Notes: generated by a model not told the origin, from the sequence alone. 64,000 bases of DNA from DATBGO01 sp036558005 (GCA_036558005.1 DATBGO010000014.1:1-64000), one strand, 5' to 3'; counted from the first letter of the stretch, positions 40,571 to 49,731 are shown. Numbers and translations: made by a program.

Positions 40571-40596
40571 AACCTCGTGGTTACGAGGTTGTAACC
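40571..40596. promoter_or_regulatory. Overlapping inverted repeats upstream of the aminopeptidase gene
   Basis: AACCTCGT-GGTT-ACGAGGTT (40571-40590) overlaps GGTTAC-6-GTAACC (40579-40596). Further GTAAC words occur nearby. It lies between the pncB stop and the secreted aminopeptidase start, both leftward, so it is either an operator or the pncB terminator. Confidence 0.45.
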
Positions 40597-40611
40597 AATG
40601 CCGCGCGCCGT

Positions 40612-42000
40612 TTAGCTGTCGGTATCAGCCAGCGCGCTCAGGCCGGCCCCGAAAATGGTGGGGATCGCCGGGTAGCCCCTGGACAGCTGCCTGGCGTGCG
40701 CGGGCAGCGCGCCGATCGCCTCCCGGTGCCTGGCCCTGGCCGCCCGCAGCGGCTCGGCGCCGGTGACCTCGCCCGCCCTGACCAGTTCGCGCAGCAGCAC
40801 CCGGTCGCGGGGACCCGGCTCGGGCGGCTCGGTCAGCACCAGCTCAGCGGCTGCCGCCCCGCTGGCGTCGTGACGGCGCAGCGCCCACTTGCGGCCGCCC
40901 CGGCCCGGCTTGCCCACCGACCGCTTGGCCACCGGCAGCAGCGGCGCGGACGGCGAGTCGTCGCGCGCCCTGGCCACCAGCTTGTACACCAGCGCCGCGG
41001 TCGGCGCGCCCGAGCCGGTGACCAGCGAGGTGCCGACCCCGTAGCCGTCGACCGGGCTGGCCGCCAGGGCCGCGATCGAGTACTCGTCCAGGTCGCCGGT
41101 GAGCACGATCCTGGTCTTCGTGGCGCCGAGCGAGTCCAGCAGGCCGCGGACCTGGCGGGCCAGCACCGGCAGGTCGCCGCTGTCGATGCGGACCGCGCCG
41201 AGCTGGTCGCCGGCCAGTTCCACCGCGGCGCGCACCGCGGTGGCCACGTCGTAGGTGTCGACCAGCAGCGTGGTGGCGTTGCCCAGGGTCGCCAGCTGCG
41301 CCGAGAACGCGGCCCGCTCGCTGTCGTGCACCAGCGAGAACGCGTGCGCGCTGGTGCCGCTGGTCGGGACCCCGAACTGGCAGCCCGCGCGCAGGTTCGA
41401 GGTGGAGGCGAAGCCGGCCAGGTAGGCGGTCCGCGCGCTGGCCACCGCGGCGAGCTCGTGGGTGCGGCGCGAGCCCATCTCGATCAGCGGCCTGCCGTCG
41501 GCCGCGGTCACCATCCGGGACGCCGCCGACGCGATCGCGCAGTCGTGGTTGAGCACCGACAGGGCCAGCGTCTCCAGGATCACCGCCTCGGCGAAGGTGC
41601 CCTCCACCACCAGGATCGGCGAGCCGGGGAAGTAGCAGTCACCCTCGGCGTAACCCCAGATGCTGCCGCGGAACGAATACGATTCCAGGAACCGCAAGGT
41701 GGCCTCGTCCGCCACCCCGCTCTCGCGCAGGAACTCCAGCTCACCGGGCCCGAACCGGAACCTGGCCAGCGCGTCGAGCAGCCGCCCGGTGCCGGCGACC
41801 ACCCCGTACCTGCGGCCGATCGGCAGGTGCCTGGCGAAGACCTCGAACACCGCGCGGCGGTGCGCGGCGCCGCTGCGCAGCGCCGCCCGCAGCATCGTCA
41901 GCTCGTAGTGATCAGTGAGCAGCCCGGTCCGGGGACCGGGCTGCTCACCTGGTGCGATGCTGGCTTCAGTTGCGGGGGACTGGCCAGGGTCAGCTGTCAC
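40612..42000 (-). CDS. pncB: Nicotinate phosphoribosyltransferase
   Basis: A 462-residue NAPRTase: LLTDHYELTMLRAALRSG, the catalytic loop VFEVFARHLPIGRRYGVVAG, the long MGSRRTHE motif with the phosphorylated-type His, AFSLVHDSERAAF and VRIDSGDLPVLARQVRGLLD. It makes nicotinate mononucleotide from nicotinate, PRPP and ATP in NAD salvage. TAGGCT ends seven bases before its GTG start with no ribosome-binding site, fitting a leaderless mRNA. It diverges from the clpS operon after the small papain-like gene. Confidence 0.93.
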   Translation of the reverse strand: MTADPGQSPATEASIAPGEQPGPRTGLLTDHYELTMLRAALRSGAAHRRAVFEVFARHLPIGRRYGVVAGTGRLLDALARFRFGPGELEFLRESGVADEATLRFLESYSFRGSIWGYAEGDCYFPGSPILVVEGTFAEAVILETLALSVLNHDCAIASAASRMVTAADGRPLIEMGSRRTHELAAVASARTAYLAGFASTSNLRAGCQFGVPTSGTSAHAFSLVHDSERAAFSAQLATLGNATTLLVDTYDVATAVRAAVELAGDQLGAVRIDSGDLPVLARQVRGLLDSLGATKTRIVLTGDLDEYSIAALAASPVDGYGVGTSLVTGSGAPTAALVYKLVARARDDSPSAPLLPVAKRSVGKPGRGGRKWALRRHDASGAAAAELVLTEPPEPGPRDRVLLRELVRAGEVTGAEPLRAARARHREAIGALPAHARQLSRGYPAIPTIFGAGLSALADTDS

Positions 42001-42025
42001 AGAGGGCAGCCTACGGGCTGGCTGG

Positions 42026-42796
42026 CTAGCTGCTCCCGCCCGTCCCGTGCAGCGCGTCGATCGCCGCGCGCAGCGCGGCGATGTCCAGGCTGGTGTTGTC
42101 CACGTCCTCCTGGGTGATGATCACCCAGGCCTCCTCCAGGCAGGCCGCGGTCCAGGGCTTGGTGGATTTCTGCGCGCCGCCCCAGGTGATCCAGGTGTCG
42201 GTGTCGCTGTCGGCCGCGACCTTGACGATGCAGTGGCCCTCCCGCGGGTCAGGCCGCTGGCCGTCGGAGAGCGTCCACGGCTTGTGCTGCTCGAACAGGC
42301 TGTCGGCGTCGCTGGTGAGGTCGACCCCGACGTAGGCGCCGTGGAAGGCCTGCATCGCCGCGTCCACCCGGTCGGGCCTGGTGTGGTCGACCGGCGCGAA
42401 CGCCAGGATCTTGCCCGACCTGTACCAGTGCAGCAGCAGGTCGGCGATGTTCGCGCCCATGTCCTGGCCGTGGTCGTACTTGAGGTACTCGGCGACCAGC
42501 ACGTTGGCCGACTCCCACTGCTCGGACTCGTGCCCGGCCGCGGCCTTGGCCATCCGGTAGTGCTGCCGGCCCGCGAAGGTGCAGTCGCCGACCCCGTCCG
42601 GGTGCGAGCTGCAGGTAGGGTCGGGACCGTTGCCCAGCATCTGCCAGTCGGTGACGCCCCCGGAGACATCCACCGGGTAGACCGCCGCGGGCAGCGGCTC
42701 GCGCAGGTAGCTGGACAGGTACTGGATCGGGAACCGCTCGGGCGGCGGCTTGACTGGCAAGCGCCCTCGTCGGCCCGCGGCTCGTCGTTCTGGCAT
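42026..42796 (-). CDS. Hypothetical protein with papain-like Cys-His motif
   Basis: A 256-residue protein with no signal peptide. A possible thiol-protease triad is seen: Cys in DGVGDCTFAGRQHY, His in DPREGHCIVKVA and a Trp/Gly-rich strand TDTWITWGGAQKSTKPWTAACLEEAWVIIT that could place an Asn or Asp. It resembles phage- and prophage-associated papain-fold hypothetical proteins. The actual activity is unknown. ATG 42796 gives the shortest protein that keeps all conserved-looking parts; upstream codons look non-coding. Confidence 0.6.
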   Translation of the reverse strand: MPERRAAGRRGRLPVKPPPERFPIQYLSSYLREPLPAAVYPVDVSGGVTDWQMLGNGPDPTCSSHPDGVGDCTFAGRQHYRMAKAAAGHESEQWESANVLVAEYLKYDHGQDMGANIADLLLHWYRSGKILAFAPVDHTRPDRVDAAMQAFHGAYVGVDLTSDADSLFEQHKPWTLSDGQRPDPREGHCIVKVAADSDTDTWITWGGAQKSTKPWTAACLEEAWVIITQEDVDNTSLDIAALRAAIDALHGTGGSS

Positions 42797-43011
42797 GGTG
42801 AATCCCCGTTCGCCCCCGCCGTTGATCGGCGTAGTCCGGTATGACAGGGCACAGCCTGGCAGACCCGGGACGAGCCGGTGAGCTATCTGATCCGTTAGCT
42901 TTTCAAAACCTTCCGTAGCGCCGCGGGCACGCCGCGCGGCCGGCGGAGGTACGAGGCAGGGCCGGGCAGCTGGCAAAGTGGAAGACTATGGCGAATGGGA
43001 GGTGACTGCCG

Positions 43012-43302
43012 GTGAGCGTGGCACCCGTCGAGGTTGAGAAGCCGGAGACCGGCCTGGAGGCGGTCCCCGATTCCCCCTGGGTCACCATCGTGTGGAACGA
43101 TCCGGTCAACCTCATGTCATACGTGACATATGTGTTCCAGACCGTGTTCGGCTACCCCAAGCCGAAGGCGGAGAAGCTGATGCTGGATGTCCATCACAAG
43201 GGCAGGGCCGTGGTCTCCTCCGGGGCCAGGGAGGCGATGGAGCGGGACGCGGAGACCCTGCACGGCTACGGCCTGTGGGCCACCGTGAGCCACGACTCGT
43301 GA
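43012..43302 (+). CDS. clpS: ATP-dependent Clp protease adaptor ClpS
   Basis: A 96-residue ClpS: WVTIVWNDPVNLMSYVTYVFQTVFGYPKPKAEKLMLDVHHKGRAVVSSGAREAMERDAETLHGYGLWATV. It hands N-degron substrates to ClpA/ClpC. A clear GGGAGGTGA precedes GTG 43012. It begins a conserved actinobacterial run with DUF2017, the JAMM peptidase, CysO and CysM, overlapping DUF2017 by GTGA. Confidence 0.95.
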   Translation: MSVAPVEVEKPETGLEAVPDSPWVTIVWNDPVNLMSYVTYVFQTVFGYPKPKAEKLMLDVHHKGRAVVSSGAREAMERDAETLHGYGLWATVSHDS

Positions 43303-43880
43303 CCGGGGACGAGGACGAGGCGTTGGCCGGGTTCCGCGCCGGGTCCGGCGGCCCCACCGCGCGCTTCGCCGCCGCGCAGGCGACGATCATCCGTGAGCTG
43401 GTCGGCCAGGTCGCCGAGCTGATCGGCACCGACCTGCCCGGCGGCGGCCAGGCGCCGGCCGCCCCCGAGGGCGACGACCTGGCCGCGCAGCTGGGCGTCA
43501 GCCAGGCCGCCGCGCTGCCCGACGACCCGGTGCTCGCCCGGCTGCTGCCCGACGCCTACCAGGGCGACGACGAGGCGGCCAGGGAGTTCCGCCGGTACAC
43601 CGAGCAGGGCCTGCGGTCGGCCAAGGTGGCCGCGGCCAGGACCGTGCTCGCGACGCTGCCGCCCAGCGGCGGGAAGGTCCGGCTGACCGAGCCGGAAGCG
43701 CAGGCCTGGCTGCGCGCGCTCAACGACGTCCGGCTCGCGCTCGGGGTGCGCCTGGAGATCACCGAGGAGATCCAGGAAGAGGAAATGGAACTGTCGCCCG
43801 AGGATCCGCGGACCGCCTACCTGTGGATCTATCAATGGCTGGCGATGCTGCAGGAGAGCCTGATCGAGGCGCTGCCCTGA
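43299..43880 (+). CDS. DUF2017 domain protein
   Basis: A 193-residue DUF2017 protein: TARFAAAQATIIRELVGQVAEL, DDPVLARLLPDAYQGDDEAAREFRRYTEQGLRSAKVAAARTVL, RLTEPEAQAWLRALNDVRLALGVRLEI and AYLWIYQWLAMLQESLIEAL. Always found beside clpS in actinobacteria; function not established. GTG 43299 overlaps the clpS stop by four bases. Confidence 0.92.
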   Translation: MTGDEDEALAGFRAGSGGPTARFAAAQATIIRELVGQVAELIGTDLPGGGQAPAAPEGDDLAAQLGVSQAAALPDDPVLARLLPDAYQGDDEAAREFRRYTEQGLRSAKVAAARTVLATLPPSGGKVRLTEPEAQAWLRALNDVRLALGVRLEITEEIQEEEMELSPEDPRTAYLWIYQWLAMLQESLIEALP

Positions 43881-43902
43881 AACGGCGGTTACGCTCACCT
43901 GC

Positions 43903-44310
43903 ATGCTGACGATTAGCCAGCCGCTGCGGGCCGCGGTCATCGCGCACGCCAGGGCCGACCACCCGGACGAGGCCTGCGGCGTGATCGCCGGCCCGGCCGG
44001 GCAGGACCGGCCGCTGCGGCACATCCCGATGACCAACGCCGAGCGGTCCCCGACCTTCTACCGGTTCGACTCGCTGGAGCAGCTGCGGGTCTGGCGGGAG
44101 ATGGACGACAAGGACGAGGAGCCGGTGGTCATCTACCACTCGCACAGCGCCACCGAGGCCTACCCGTCCCGGACCGACATCTCCTACGCCAGCGAGCCCG
44201 GCTCGCATTATGTGCTGGTATCGACCCGCGATCCGGGGCAGGCTGAGTTCCGGTCGTTCCGGATCGTCGACGGCGTTGTCACCGAGGAGGAAGTGCGGGT
44301 ACCGGAATGA
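43903..44310 (+). CDS. mec: JAMM/Mec+ metalloprotease
   Basis: A 135-residue JAMM-domain peptidase with Glu in HPDEACGVIAGP and the zinc motif YHSHSATEAYPSRTD (His-Ser-His, then Asp). Mec+ removes cysteine from CysO-cysteine to free the carrier. A TACGCT box ends seven bases before the ATG without a ribosome-binding site. It precedes cysO and cysM, matching the Mycobacterium mec-cysO-cysM cluster. Confidence 0.93.
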   Translation: MLTISQPLRAAVIAHARADHPDEACGVIAGPAGQDRPLRHIPMTNAERSPTFYRFDSLEQLRVWREMDDKDEEPVVIYHSHSATEAYPSRTDISYASEPGSHYVLVSTRDPGQAEFRSFRIVDGVVTEEEVRVPE

Positions 44311-44410
44311 TCCCGGGGGCGGCCCGGTTGCACCGTTAGACAGGTGACTGGCGCCCCTCATAGCGTTCTACCAAGATCTTTGCCCGCTCAGCAGACGTGG
44401 AGCAGCACCC

Positions 44411-44689
44411 ATGGCCATTGAGGTCCGAATCCCGACGATCCTGCGCACCTACACCGGCGGCGCCAAGTCGGTGGAGGGGTCGGGCGACACGATCGCCGAC
44501 CTCATCTCCGACCTGGAGTCCCGGCACAACGGGCTGCGCGAGCGGCTGGTGGACACCGGCGGCCTGCGCCGGTTCGTCAACGTGTACCTGAACGACGAGG
44601 ACGTGCGGTTCCTCGGCGGGCTGGACGCTCCGGTCAAGGACGGTGACACCGTCACCGTGCTGCCCGCGGTGGCCGGCGGGTCGAGCTGA
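44411..44689 (+). CDS. cysO: CysO/MoaD-family sulfur carrier with C-terminal extension after GG
   Basis: A 92-residue ubiquitin-like sulfur carrier: EVRIPTILRTYTGGAKSVEGSGDTIADLISDLESRHNGLRERLV, ending VTVLPAVAGGSS. CysO normally ends in Gly-Gly, which is thiocarboxylated and then accepts O-phosphoserine through CysM. Here two Ser residues follow the diglycine, so they must be trimmed first, as in QbsE-type carriers. The JAMM gene 100 bases upstream is the obvious candidate. TAGCGT at 44361-44366 may be a promoter -10 for it. Confidence 0.9.
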   Translation: MAIEVRIPTILRTYTGGAKSVEGSGDTIADLISDLESRHNGLRERLVDTGGLRRFVNVYLNDEDVRFLGGLDAPVKDGDTVTVLPAVAGGSS

Positions 44690-44711
44690 CCGGCGGCCTG
44701 GCAGCGGCGCT

Positions 44712-45659
44712 ATGCGTTTCGACTCGCTGCTAGAGTCACTCGGCCACACGCCGCTGGTCGGGCTGCCTGGCCTGTCACCCGCGCCCGACGTCCGGCTCTG
44801 GGCCAAGCTGGAAGACCGCAACCCGACCGGCTCGGTCAAGGACCGGGCGGCGTTCTACATGGTGGCGCAGGCCGAGAAGGACGGGCTGCTGCACCCGGGC
44901 GCGACGCTGCTGGAGCCGACCTCGGGCAACACCGGGATCTCGCTGGCGCTGGCGGCCAAGCTGCGCGGTTACCGGCTGATCTGCGTGATGCCGGAGAACA
45001 CCTCCGCCGAGCGCAGGCAGCTGCTGGAGCTGTACGGGGCGTCGGTGATCTTCTCGCCTGCGGCCGGCGGGTCGAACGAGGCAGTCCGGGTGGCCAAGCA
45101 GCTCGCCGCGGAGAACCCCGGCTGGGTGATGCTGTACCAGTACGGCAACGAGGCCAACGCCCGGGCGCACTACGAGACCACCGGCCCCGAATTGCTCGCC
45201 GACCTGCCCGAGATCACCCATTTCGTGGCCGGGCTCGGCACCTCGGGCACGCTGATGGGGGCGGGCAGGTACCTGCGCGAGCGGGTGCCCGGGGTGCAGG
45301 TGGTCGCCGCCGAGCCGCGCTACGGCGAGCTGGTCTACGGGCTGCGGAACATGGACGAGGGCTTCGTGCCCGAGCTGTACGACGAGTCGGTGCTCACGTC
45401 GAGGTTCTCGGTGTCGTCGACCGACGCGCTGCGCCGGGCCCGGCAGCTGCTGGGGTCCGAGGGCATCCTGGCCGGCATCTCCTCCGGCGCCGCGCTGCAC
45501 GCGGCGCTGGGGGTCGCGGCCAGGGCGCAGCGGGACCGGCAGCGGGCCGACATCGCGTTCGTGGTCGCCGACGCGGGCTGGCGGTACCTGTCCACCGGGG
45601 CGTACACCGGGACGCTGGAGGAGGCCGAGGCGAGGCTGGAAGGTCAGCTATGGGCGTAA
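44712..45659 (+). CDS. cysM: Cysteine synthase CysM (CysO-dependent)
   Basis: A 315-residue PLP-dependent synthase: PLP-Lys in NPTGSVKDRAAFYM, phosphate loop PTSGNTGISLA, GLGTSGTLMGAGRYL and ISSGAALHAAL. It uses thiocarboxylated CysO and O-phosphoserine to make CysO-cysteine, in place of free sulfide. It lies 22 bases after cysO. ATG 44712 begins where the family does. Confidence 0.95.
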   Translation: MRFDSLLESLGHTPLVGLPGLSPAPDVRLWAKLEDRNPTGSVKDRAAFYMVAQAEKDGLLHPGATLLEPTSGNTGISLALAAKLRGYRLICVMPENTSAERRQLLELYGASVIFSPAAGGSNEAVRVAKQLAAENPGWVMLYQYGNEANARAHYETTGPELLADLPEITHFVAGLGTSGTLMGAGRYLRERVPGVQVVAAEPRYGELVYGLRNMDEGFVPELYDESVLTSRFSVSSTDALRRARQLLGSEGILAGISSGAALHAALGVAARAQRDRQRADIAFVVADAGWRYLSTGAYTGTLEEAEARLEGQLWA

Positions 45660-45672
45660 TGCGCGGAACCCG

Positions 45673-46581
45673 GTGACCGTCTTCGACGAGGCGACGGCGG
45701 TGCGCCGGGTCGCCGAGGGCCGGTACGAGGTACAGCCGGACGCCCGGTTCGCGCTGGTGGCGCCCGGCGGAGCCGCCCCGCCCGCGGTCAACGGGGGGGT
45801 GCTGATGGCGACCATGCTGCGCGCGGTGCTGGACACCTCGCCGCACCCGCACCCGGTCGCGACCAGCGCGCACTTCCTGCGGGTGCCGCTGCTGGCCCCG
45901 GCGCAGGTGCGGGTGAGCTGGCTGAAGCAGGGCGGCACCGCGGCGACCGCGCGGGCGGCGCTGATCCAGGACGGCCAGGCGGTGCTGGACCTGACCGTGA
46001 CCACAGGGACGCTGCCGCCGCCGCCCCCGCCGCCGGGGACCGTGCGGGCCGCCGCGGCGGCCCGGCCGGGCAGCGCGGACCAGCTGACCTGGACGGGGGA
46101 AGCGCCCAAGATCCCGCCGATCGAGGACTGCGTCAGCCTCGGCCCGTGGCCCGGCACGGTCGCCCCGGACGGGACCGAAGGCTACGCGGCCCAGGTTGAC
46201 CTGCGGCTGGACCCGGCGACCACCGGGTGGCGGCGGGGCACGCCGAGCGGGGTGCCGGAGATGCGCGGCTACTTCCGGCTGCGCGAGGACCGCGACCCGG
46301 ACGCGTACCTGCTGGCGCTCGCGGTCGACGGGCTGCCGCCGGTCGTGTTCGGCATCGGCGCGACCGGCTGGGCGCCGACCGTCGAGCTGACCTGGTACAT
46401 GCGGGCGGTCCCGGTGCCCGGGCCGCTGCAGGTCGCCACCAGGAGCCGGCACGTCAGCGGCGGCTGGTTCGACGAGGAGGCCGAGGTGTGGGACGCGGCA
46501 GGCCGCCTGGTCGCGCAGAGCCACCAGATGGCCAGGGTCGGCCGCGGCCGGCTCAAGAGGGCTCGGGGTGGTTTGCGTTAG
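45673..46581 (+). CDS. Acyl-CoA thioesterase family protein (TesB-like double hotdog)
   Basis: A 302-residue double hotdog protein: FALVAPGGAAPPAVNGGVLMATMLRAVLDTSPHPHPVATSAHFLRVPLLAPAQVRVSWLKQGG in the first half and GWAPTVELTWYMRAVPVPGPLQVATRSRHVSGGWFDEEAEVWDAAGRLVAQSHQMARV in the second. It hydrolyses acyl-CoAs; the chain length cannot be told. It follows cysM by 13 bases and may be co-transcribed. Its end overlaps the convergent MFS gene by four bases. Confidence 0.88.
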   Translation: MTVFDEATAVRRVAEGRYEVQPDARFALVAPGGAAPPAVNGGVLMATMLRAVLDTSPHPHPVATSAHFLRVPLLAPAQVRVSWLKQGGTAATARAALIQDGQAVLDLTVTTGTLPPPPPPPGTVRAAAAARPGSADQLTWTGEAPKIPPIEDCVSLGPWPGTVAPDGTEGYAAQVDLRLDPATTGWRRGTPSGVPEMRGYFRLREDRDPDAYLLALAVDGLPPVVFGIGATGWAPTVELTWYMRAVPVPGPLQVATRSRHVSGGWFDEEAEVWDAAGRLVAQSHQMARVGRGRLKRARGGLR

Positions 46582-47876
46582 CGGACGGTCTTGATCTTCC
46601 AGACGAAGGTGGCGCCGCCCAGCGCGACCACCGCGGTCGCGGCGAACAGGGTCGGGTAGCCGCCGAGCGAGACCAGCAGCGCGGCCAGCAGCCCGCCGAG
46701 CGCCGCGGGGCCCACGATCGCGATGTTGATGATGCCCAGGTCCTTGGCCCGGTCGGCGGCCACGGGCAGCACCTGGGTGATCAGCGCCTGATCGACGGCC
46801 AGGTAGGCGCCGAACCCGGTCCCGTACAGCACCGCGGCGGCGATTGCGGCCGGCCAGGTCTCGGCGAACACCAGCAGCAGCGCGGCCGAGCAGATCAGCG
46901 AGCCGGAGATCGTGACGATCAGCTTCCTGCGGCCGAGCCGGTCAGAGATCATCCCGCCGACCACCGCCGTGATGATCACGCCCGCGGTGTAGATCACGAT
47001 GAGGATGAGCAGGCCGTCGGCCGCGGTCTGGCCGGGGAACAGCCGGGTGTAGTGGATCTGGTCGCGCAGGAAGTACAGCAGGTACAGGGTGCCGATCGAG
47101 ATCGCCAGCGAGGTCATGAACCGGGTCAGCCAGGCCCAGGCGAAGTCCGGGTACTTGCGCGGGCTCAGCCAGAACGCGCCGGCCAGGCCGCGCAGCGACA
47201 GCGGCGCCCGGTCCCTGGTCTCCAGCGGGTGATCGGGCGTGCCCAGCGCGAACGGCAGCGCGCAGGCCAGCAGCGCCACCGCCAGCACCAGGTAGCCGCG
47301 CAGCAGCCCGGTGAAGACGTCGACCACCAGCACGGTGCCCACCACCAGGCCGAGCGCCTGCGGCATGCCGACCCAGCCGGCCACCGTGGCCCGCTGCCGG
47401 ACCGGGACATGATCGGGGATCGCCGCGCTCAGGCTGGCGTACTCGCCGTTCTGGAACGCGCTGAAGCACACCCAGCCGATCGCCACCCCCGCGACCGTGG
47501 TCTGCCTGGCCAGGAAGACCAGGCTGACCGCGCCGAGCAGGGCCATGGCCAGCGTCCAGCGGTGCCGCCGGCCGCGCAGGTGGGCGATGCCCCGGGCGCG
47601 GGTGGTCCGGTCGGACAGCGCGCCGGCCACCGGGGTGGCCAGCACCGAGGAGACGGCGCCGACCGCGGACACCAGCCCGAGCGCGGCGATCTTGTGCCGG
47701 GGGGTGATGTCCTGCAACTGGGTCGGCAGCAGCACCTGCAGCGGGGTGTAGGACGCCATCCACATCGCGAGGCTGGCCAGCCCGAGGCGGGCCACCCAGC
47801 CGCGGCGGACCGCGGCGGTGGGCTCGGCCAGGGCGGCGGAGACCGTCCGCGGCTGATGGGTCGTCTGGTCGGCCAT
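46578..47876 (-). CDS. MFS transporter
   Basis: A 432-residue major facilitator with about twelve hydrophobic helices. The cytoplasmic loop 2-3 motif appears as ATPVAGALSDRTTRARGIAHLRGRRHRW, and the second half has GGMISDRLGRRKLIVTISG. The central loop is short. Substrate unknown. It stands alone between convergent neighbours and diverges from the MBL-fold gene. Confidence 0.9.
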   Translation of the reverse strand: MADQTTHQPRTVSAALAEPTAAVRRGWVARLGLASLAMWMASYTPLQVLLPTQLQDITPRHKIAALGLVSAVGAVSSVLATPVAGALSDRTTRARGIAHLRGRRHRWTLAMALLGAVSLVFLARQTTVAGVAIGWVCFSAFQNGEYASLSAAIPDHVPVRQRATVAGWVGMPQALGLVVGTVLVVDVFTGLLRGYLVLAVALLACALPFALGTPDHPLETRDRAPLSLRGLAGAFWLSPRKYPDFAWAWLTRFMTSLAISIGTLYLLYFLRDQIHYTRLFPGQTAADGLLILIVIYTAGVIITAVVGGMISDRLGRRKLIVTISGSLICSAALLLVFAETWPAAIAAAVLYGTGFGAYLAVDQALITQVLPVAADRAKDLGIINIAIVGPAALGGLLAALLVSLGGYPTLFAATAVVALGGATFVWKIKTVR

Positions 47877-47968
47877 GCACGGATCATGCCCGGTTCGGCG
47901 CGATATTGGTAGCGCCGCGCCAGTTCCGGGCCGCGGGACGGGCGCCTGGCCCGGCGTAACCTGAGCGC

Positions 47969-48718
47969 GTGCTGCTCACTATCGTCGGCGCGTCCGGCAG
48001 CTTTCCCGGGCCTGCCAGCCCGGCGTCCTGCTACCTGGTCGAGGCGGACGGGTTCCGGCTGCTGCTGGACCTCGGCAACGGGGCGCTCGGCGCGCTGCAG
48101 CGGTTCGCCGGCCTCGACGACATCGACGCCATCTGCCTCAGTCACCTGCACGCCGACCACTGCCTGGACCTGTGCTCCTACGCGGTGGCCAGGTATTACC
48201 GCCCGGGCGGGCCCGCCGGGCCGATCCCGGTGTACGGGCCGGCCGGCACCAGGGACCGGATGACCGCCTGCTACGACAGCCCGGATCCGGCCGCGATGAC
48301 CCGTTCGTTCCGGTTCGCCGAGCTGGCGCCTGGGACCATCGAGATCGGCCCGCTGCGGGTCACCGCCGCGCTGATGAGCCACCCGGTGCCGACGTTCGGC
48401 TTCCGGCTGGAGCAGGCCGGCCGGACGCTGGCCTACTCGGCCGACACGGGGGAGTGCGCCGCGCTGGCGGACCTGGCCCGCGGCGCGGACGTGCTGCTGT
48501 GCGAGGCGTCGTTCGCGGACGGGCCGGATCATCCGGCCGGACTGCATCTGACCGGGCGGCAGGCGGGCCAGTACGCCGCCAGGGCCGGGGCCGGCCAGCT
48601 GATCCTCACCCACCTGGTCCCGTGGAACGACCCGCGGGCGACGGCGCGGGAAGCCGGGTCGGCCTTCACCGGGCCGCTGGCGCTGGCCGCGACCGGGATG
48701 CGGGTGGCGATCGGCTAA
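47969..48718 (+). CDS. MBL-fold metallo-hydrolase
   Basis: A 249-residue metallo-beta-lactamase-fold hydrolase with the zinc motif SHLHADHCLD, a second His in ALMSHPVPTFGF, Asp in YSADTGECAAL and a final His in LILTHLVPWND; this pattern is closest to RNase Z/ElaC-like or phosphodiesterase-type members. TAACCT ends six bases before the GTG without a ribosome-binding site, as in leaderless genes. The gene precedes an epimerase and the rph-rdgB pair. Confidence 0.9.
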   Translation: MLLTIVGASGSFPGPASPASCYLVEADGFRLLLDLGNGALGALQRFAGLDDIDAICLSHLHADHCLDLCSYAVARYYRPGGPAGPIPVYGPAGTRDRMTACYDSPDPAAMTRSFRFAELAPGTIEIGPLRVTAALMSHPVPTFGFRLEQAGRTLAYSADTGECAALADLARGADVLLCEASFADGPDHPAGLHLTGRQAGQYAARAGAGQLILTHLVPWNDPRATAREAGSAFTGPLALAATGMRVAIG

Positions 48719-48792
48719 CCGGCCCCGGCGGGCCCCGGCTAACTGGCCCCGGCGGGCACGGCCGGCCGCCCCGCCACCTAGACTGCGGGCCT

Positions 48793-49731
48793 ATGCGCGT
48801 ACTCGTCACCGGCGGCGCCGGTTTCATTGGCTCGCACCTTAGCGACGCGCTCCTGGCCAGGGGCGATGAAGTGACAGTCATCGATGACCTGTCGTCAGGC
48901 CGGCCCGGCCGCCTCGACGACCGGGTCACGCTGCACAAGCTGAGCGTGACCGACGTCGGCTCGCTCACCGAGGTCGTCAGCCGGGCCAGGCCGGACCTGA
49001 TCTGCCACCTGGCCGCGCAGATCGACGTGCGCGCCTCGGTCGCGGCCCCGGCCCAGGACGCGCTCACCAACGTGGTGGGCACCGTGAACGTGCTGGAGGC
49101 GGCCAGGGCGGCCGGGGTGCGGGTGCTGTTCTGCTCGACCGGCGGGGCGCTGTACGGGCGGGACGCGCCGATCCCGTCGCTGGAGGACGTGCTGCCGCTG
49201 CCGGAATCCCCGTACGGGATCGCCAAGTACTGCGCCGAGCAGTACGTCGGGCTGTACAACCGGCTGCACGAGACCAGGCACTCGGTGCTGCGGCTGGCCA
49301 ACGTGTACGGGCCGCGCCAGGACCCCTCCGGGGAGGCCGGCGTGGTGACGATCTTCTGCTCCAGGATCCTGGCGGGCAAGCAGCCGGTCATCTACGGCGA
49401 TGGCACCCAGACCAGGGACTATGTGTACGTCGGGGACGCGGTCCGGGCGTTCCTGGCGGCGGCCGACCGGGGCCGGCCCGGCACCTGGAACATCGGCACC
49501 GGGGCCGAGGTCAGCGTGCTGGCGCTGGCCGCGATCATCGGCGAGGCGGCCGGGAGGCCGGTCGAGCCGGAGTTCGCCCCGCACCGCCCCGGCGAGCTGC
49601 AGCGCAGCGCGCTGGCGGTGCAGCGGGCCGGGATCGACCTGGGCTGGCACTCCCAGATGGGGCTGGCCGACGGTGTCCGCGCGGTCTACCAGTGGATCGA
49701 GAGCGGCGCCCCGGACCGCGCCGGGCTCTGA
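48793..49731 (+). CDS. NAD-dependent epimerase/dehydratase (UDP-glucose 4-epimerase-like)
   Basis: A 312-residue extended SDR: VTGGAGFIGSHLSDALLARGDEVTVIDDLSSG, HLAAQIDVRASV, catalytic Ser-Thr in FCSTGGALYG and YxxxK in PYGIAKYCAEQY, then NVYGPRQDP and GDGTQTRDYVYVGDAVRAFL. It resembles GalE or dTDP-sugar 4-epimerases and could supply a nucleotide sugar. TAGACT ends eight bases before the ATG. A 16-base tandem duplication crosses its stop codon (49714-49745). Confidence 0.9.
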   Translation: MRVLVTGGAGFIGSHLSDALLARGDEVTVIDDLSSGRPGRLDDRVTLHKLSVTDVGSLTEVVSRARPDLICHLAAQIDVRASVAAPAQDALTNVVGTVNVLEAARAAGVRVLFCSTGGALYGRDAPIPSLEDVLPLPESPYGIAKYCAEQYVGLYNRLHETRHSVLRLANVYGPRQDPSGEAGVVTIFCSRILAGKQPVIYGDGTQTRDYVYVGDAVRAFLAAADRGRPGTWNIGTGAEVSVLALAAIIGEAAGRPVEPEFAPHRPGELQRSALAVQRAGIDLGWHSQMGLADGVRAVYQWIESGAPDRAGL

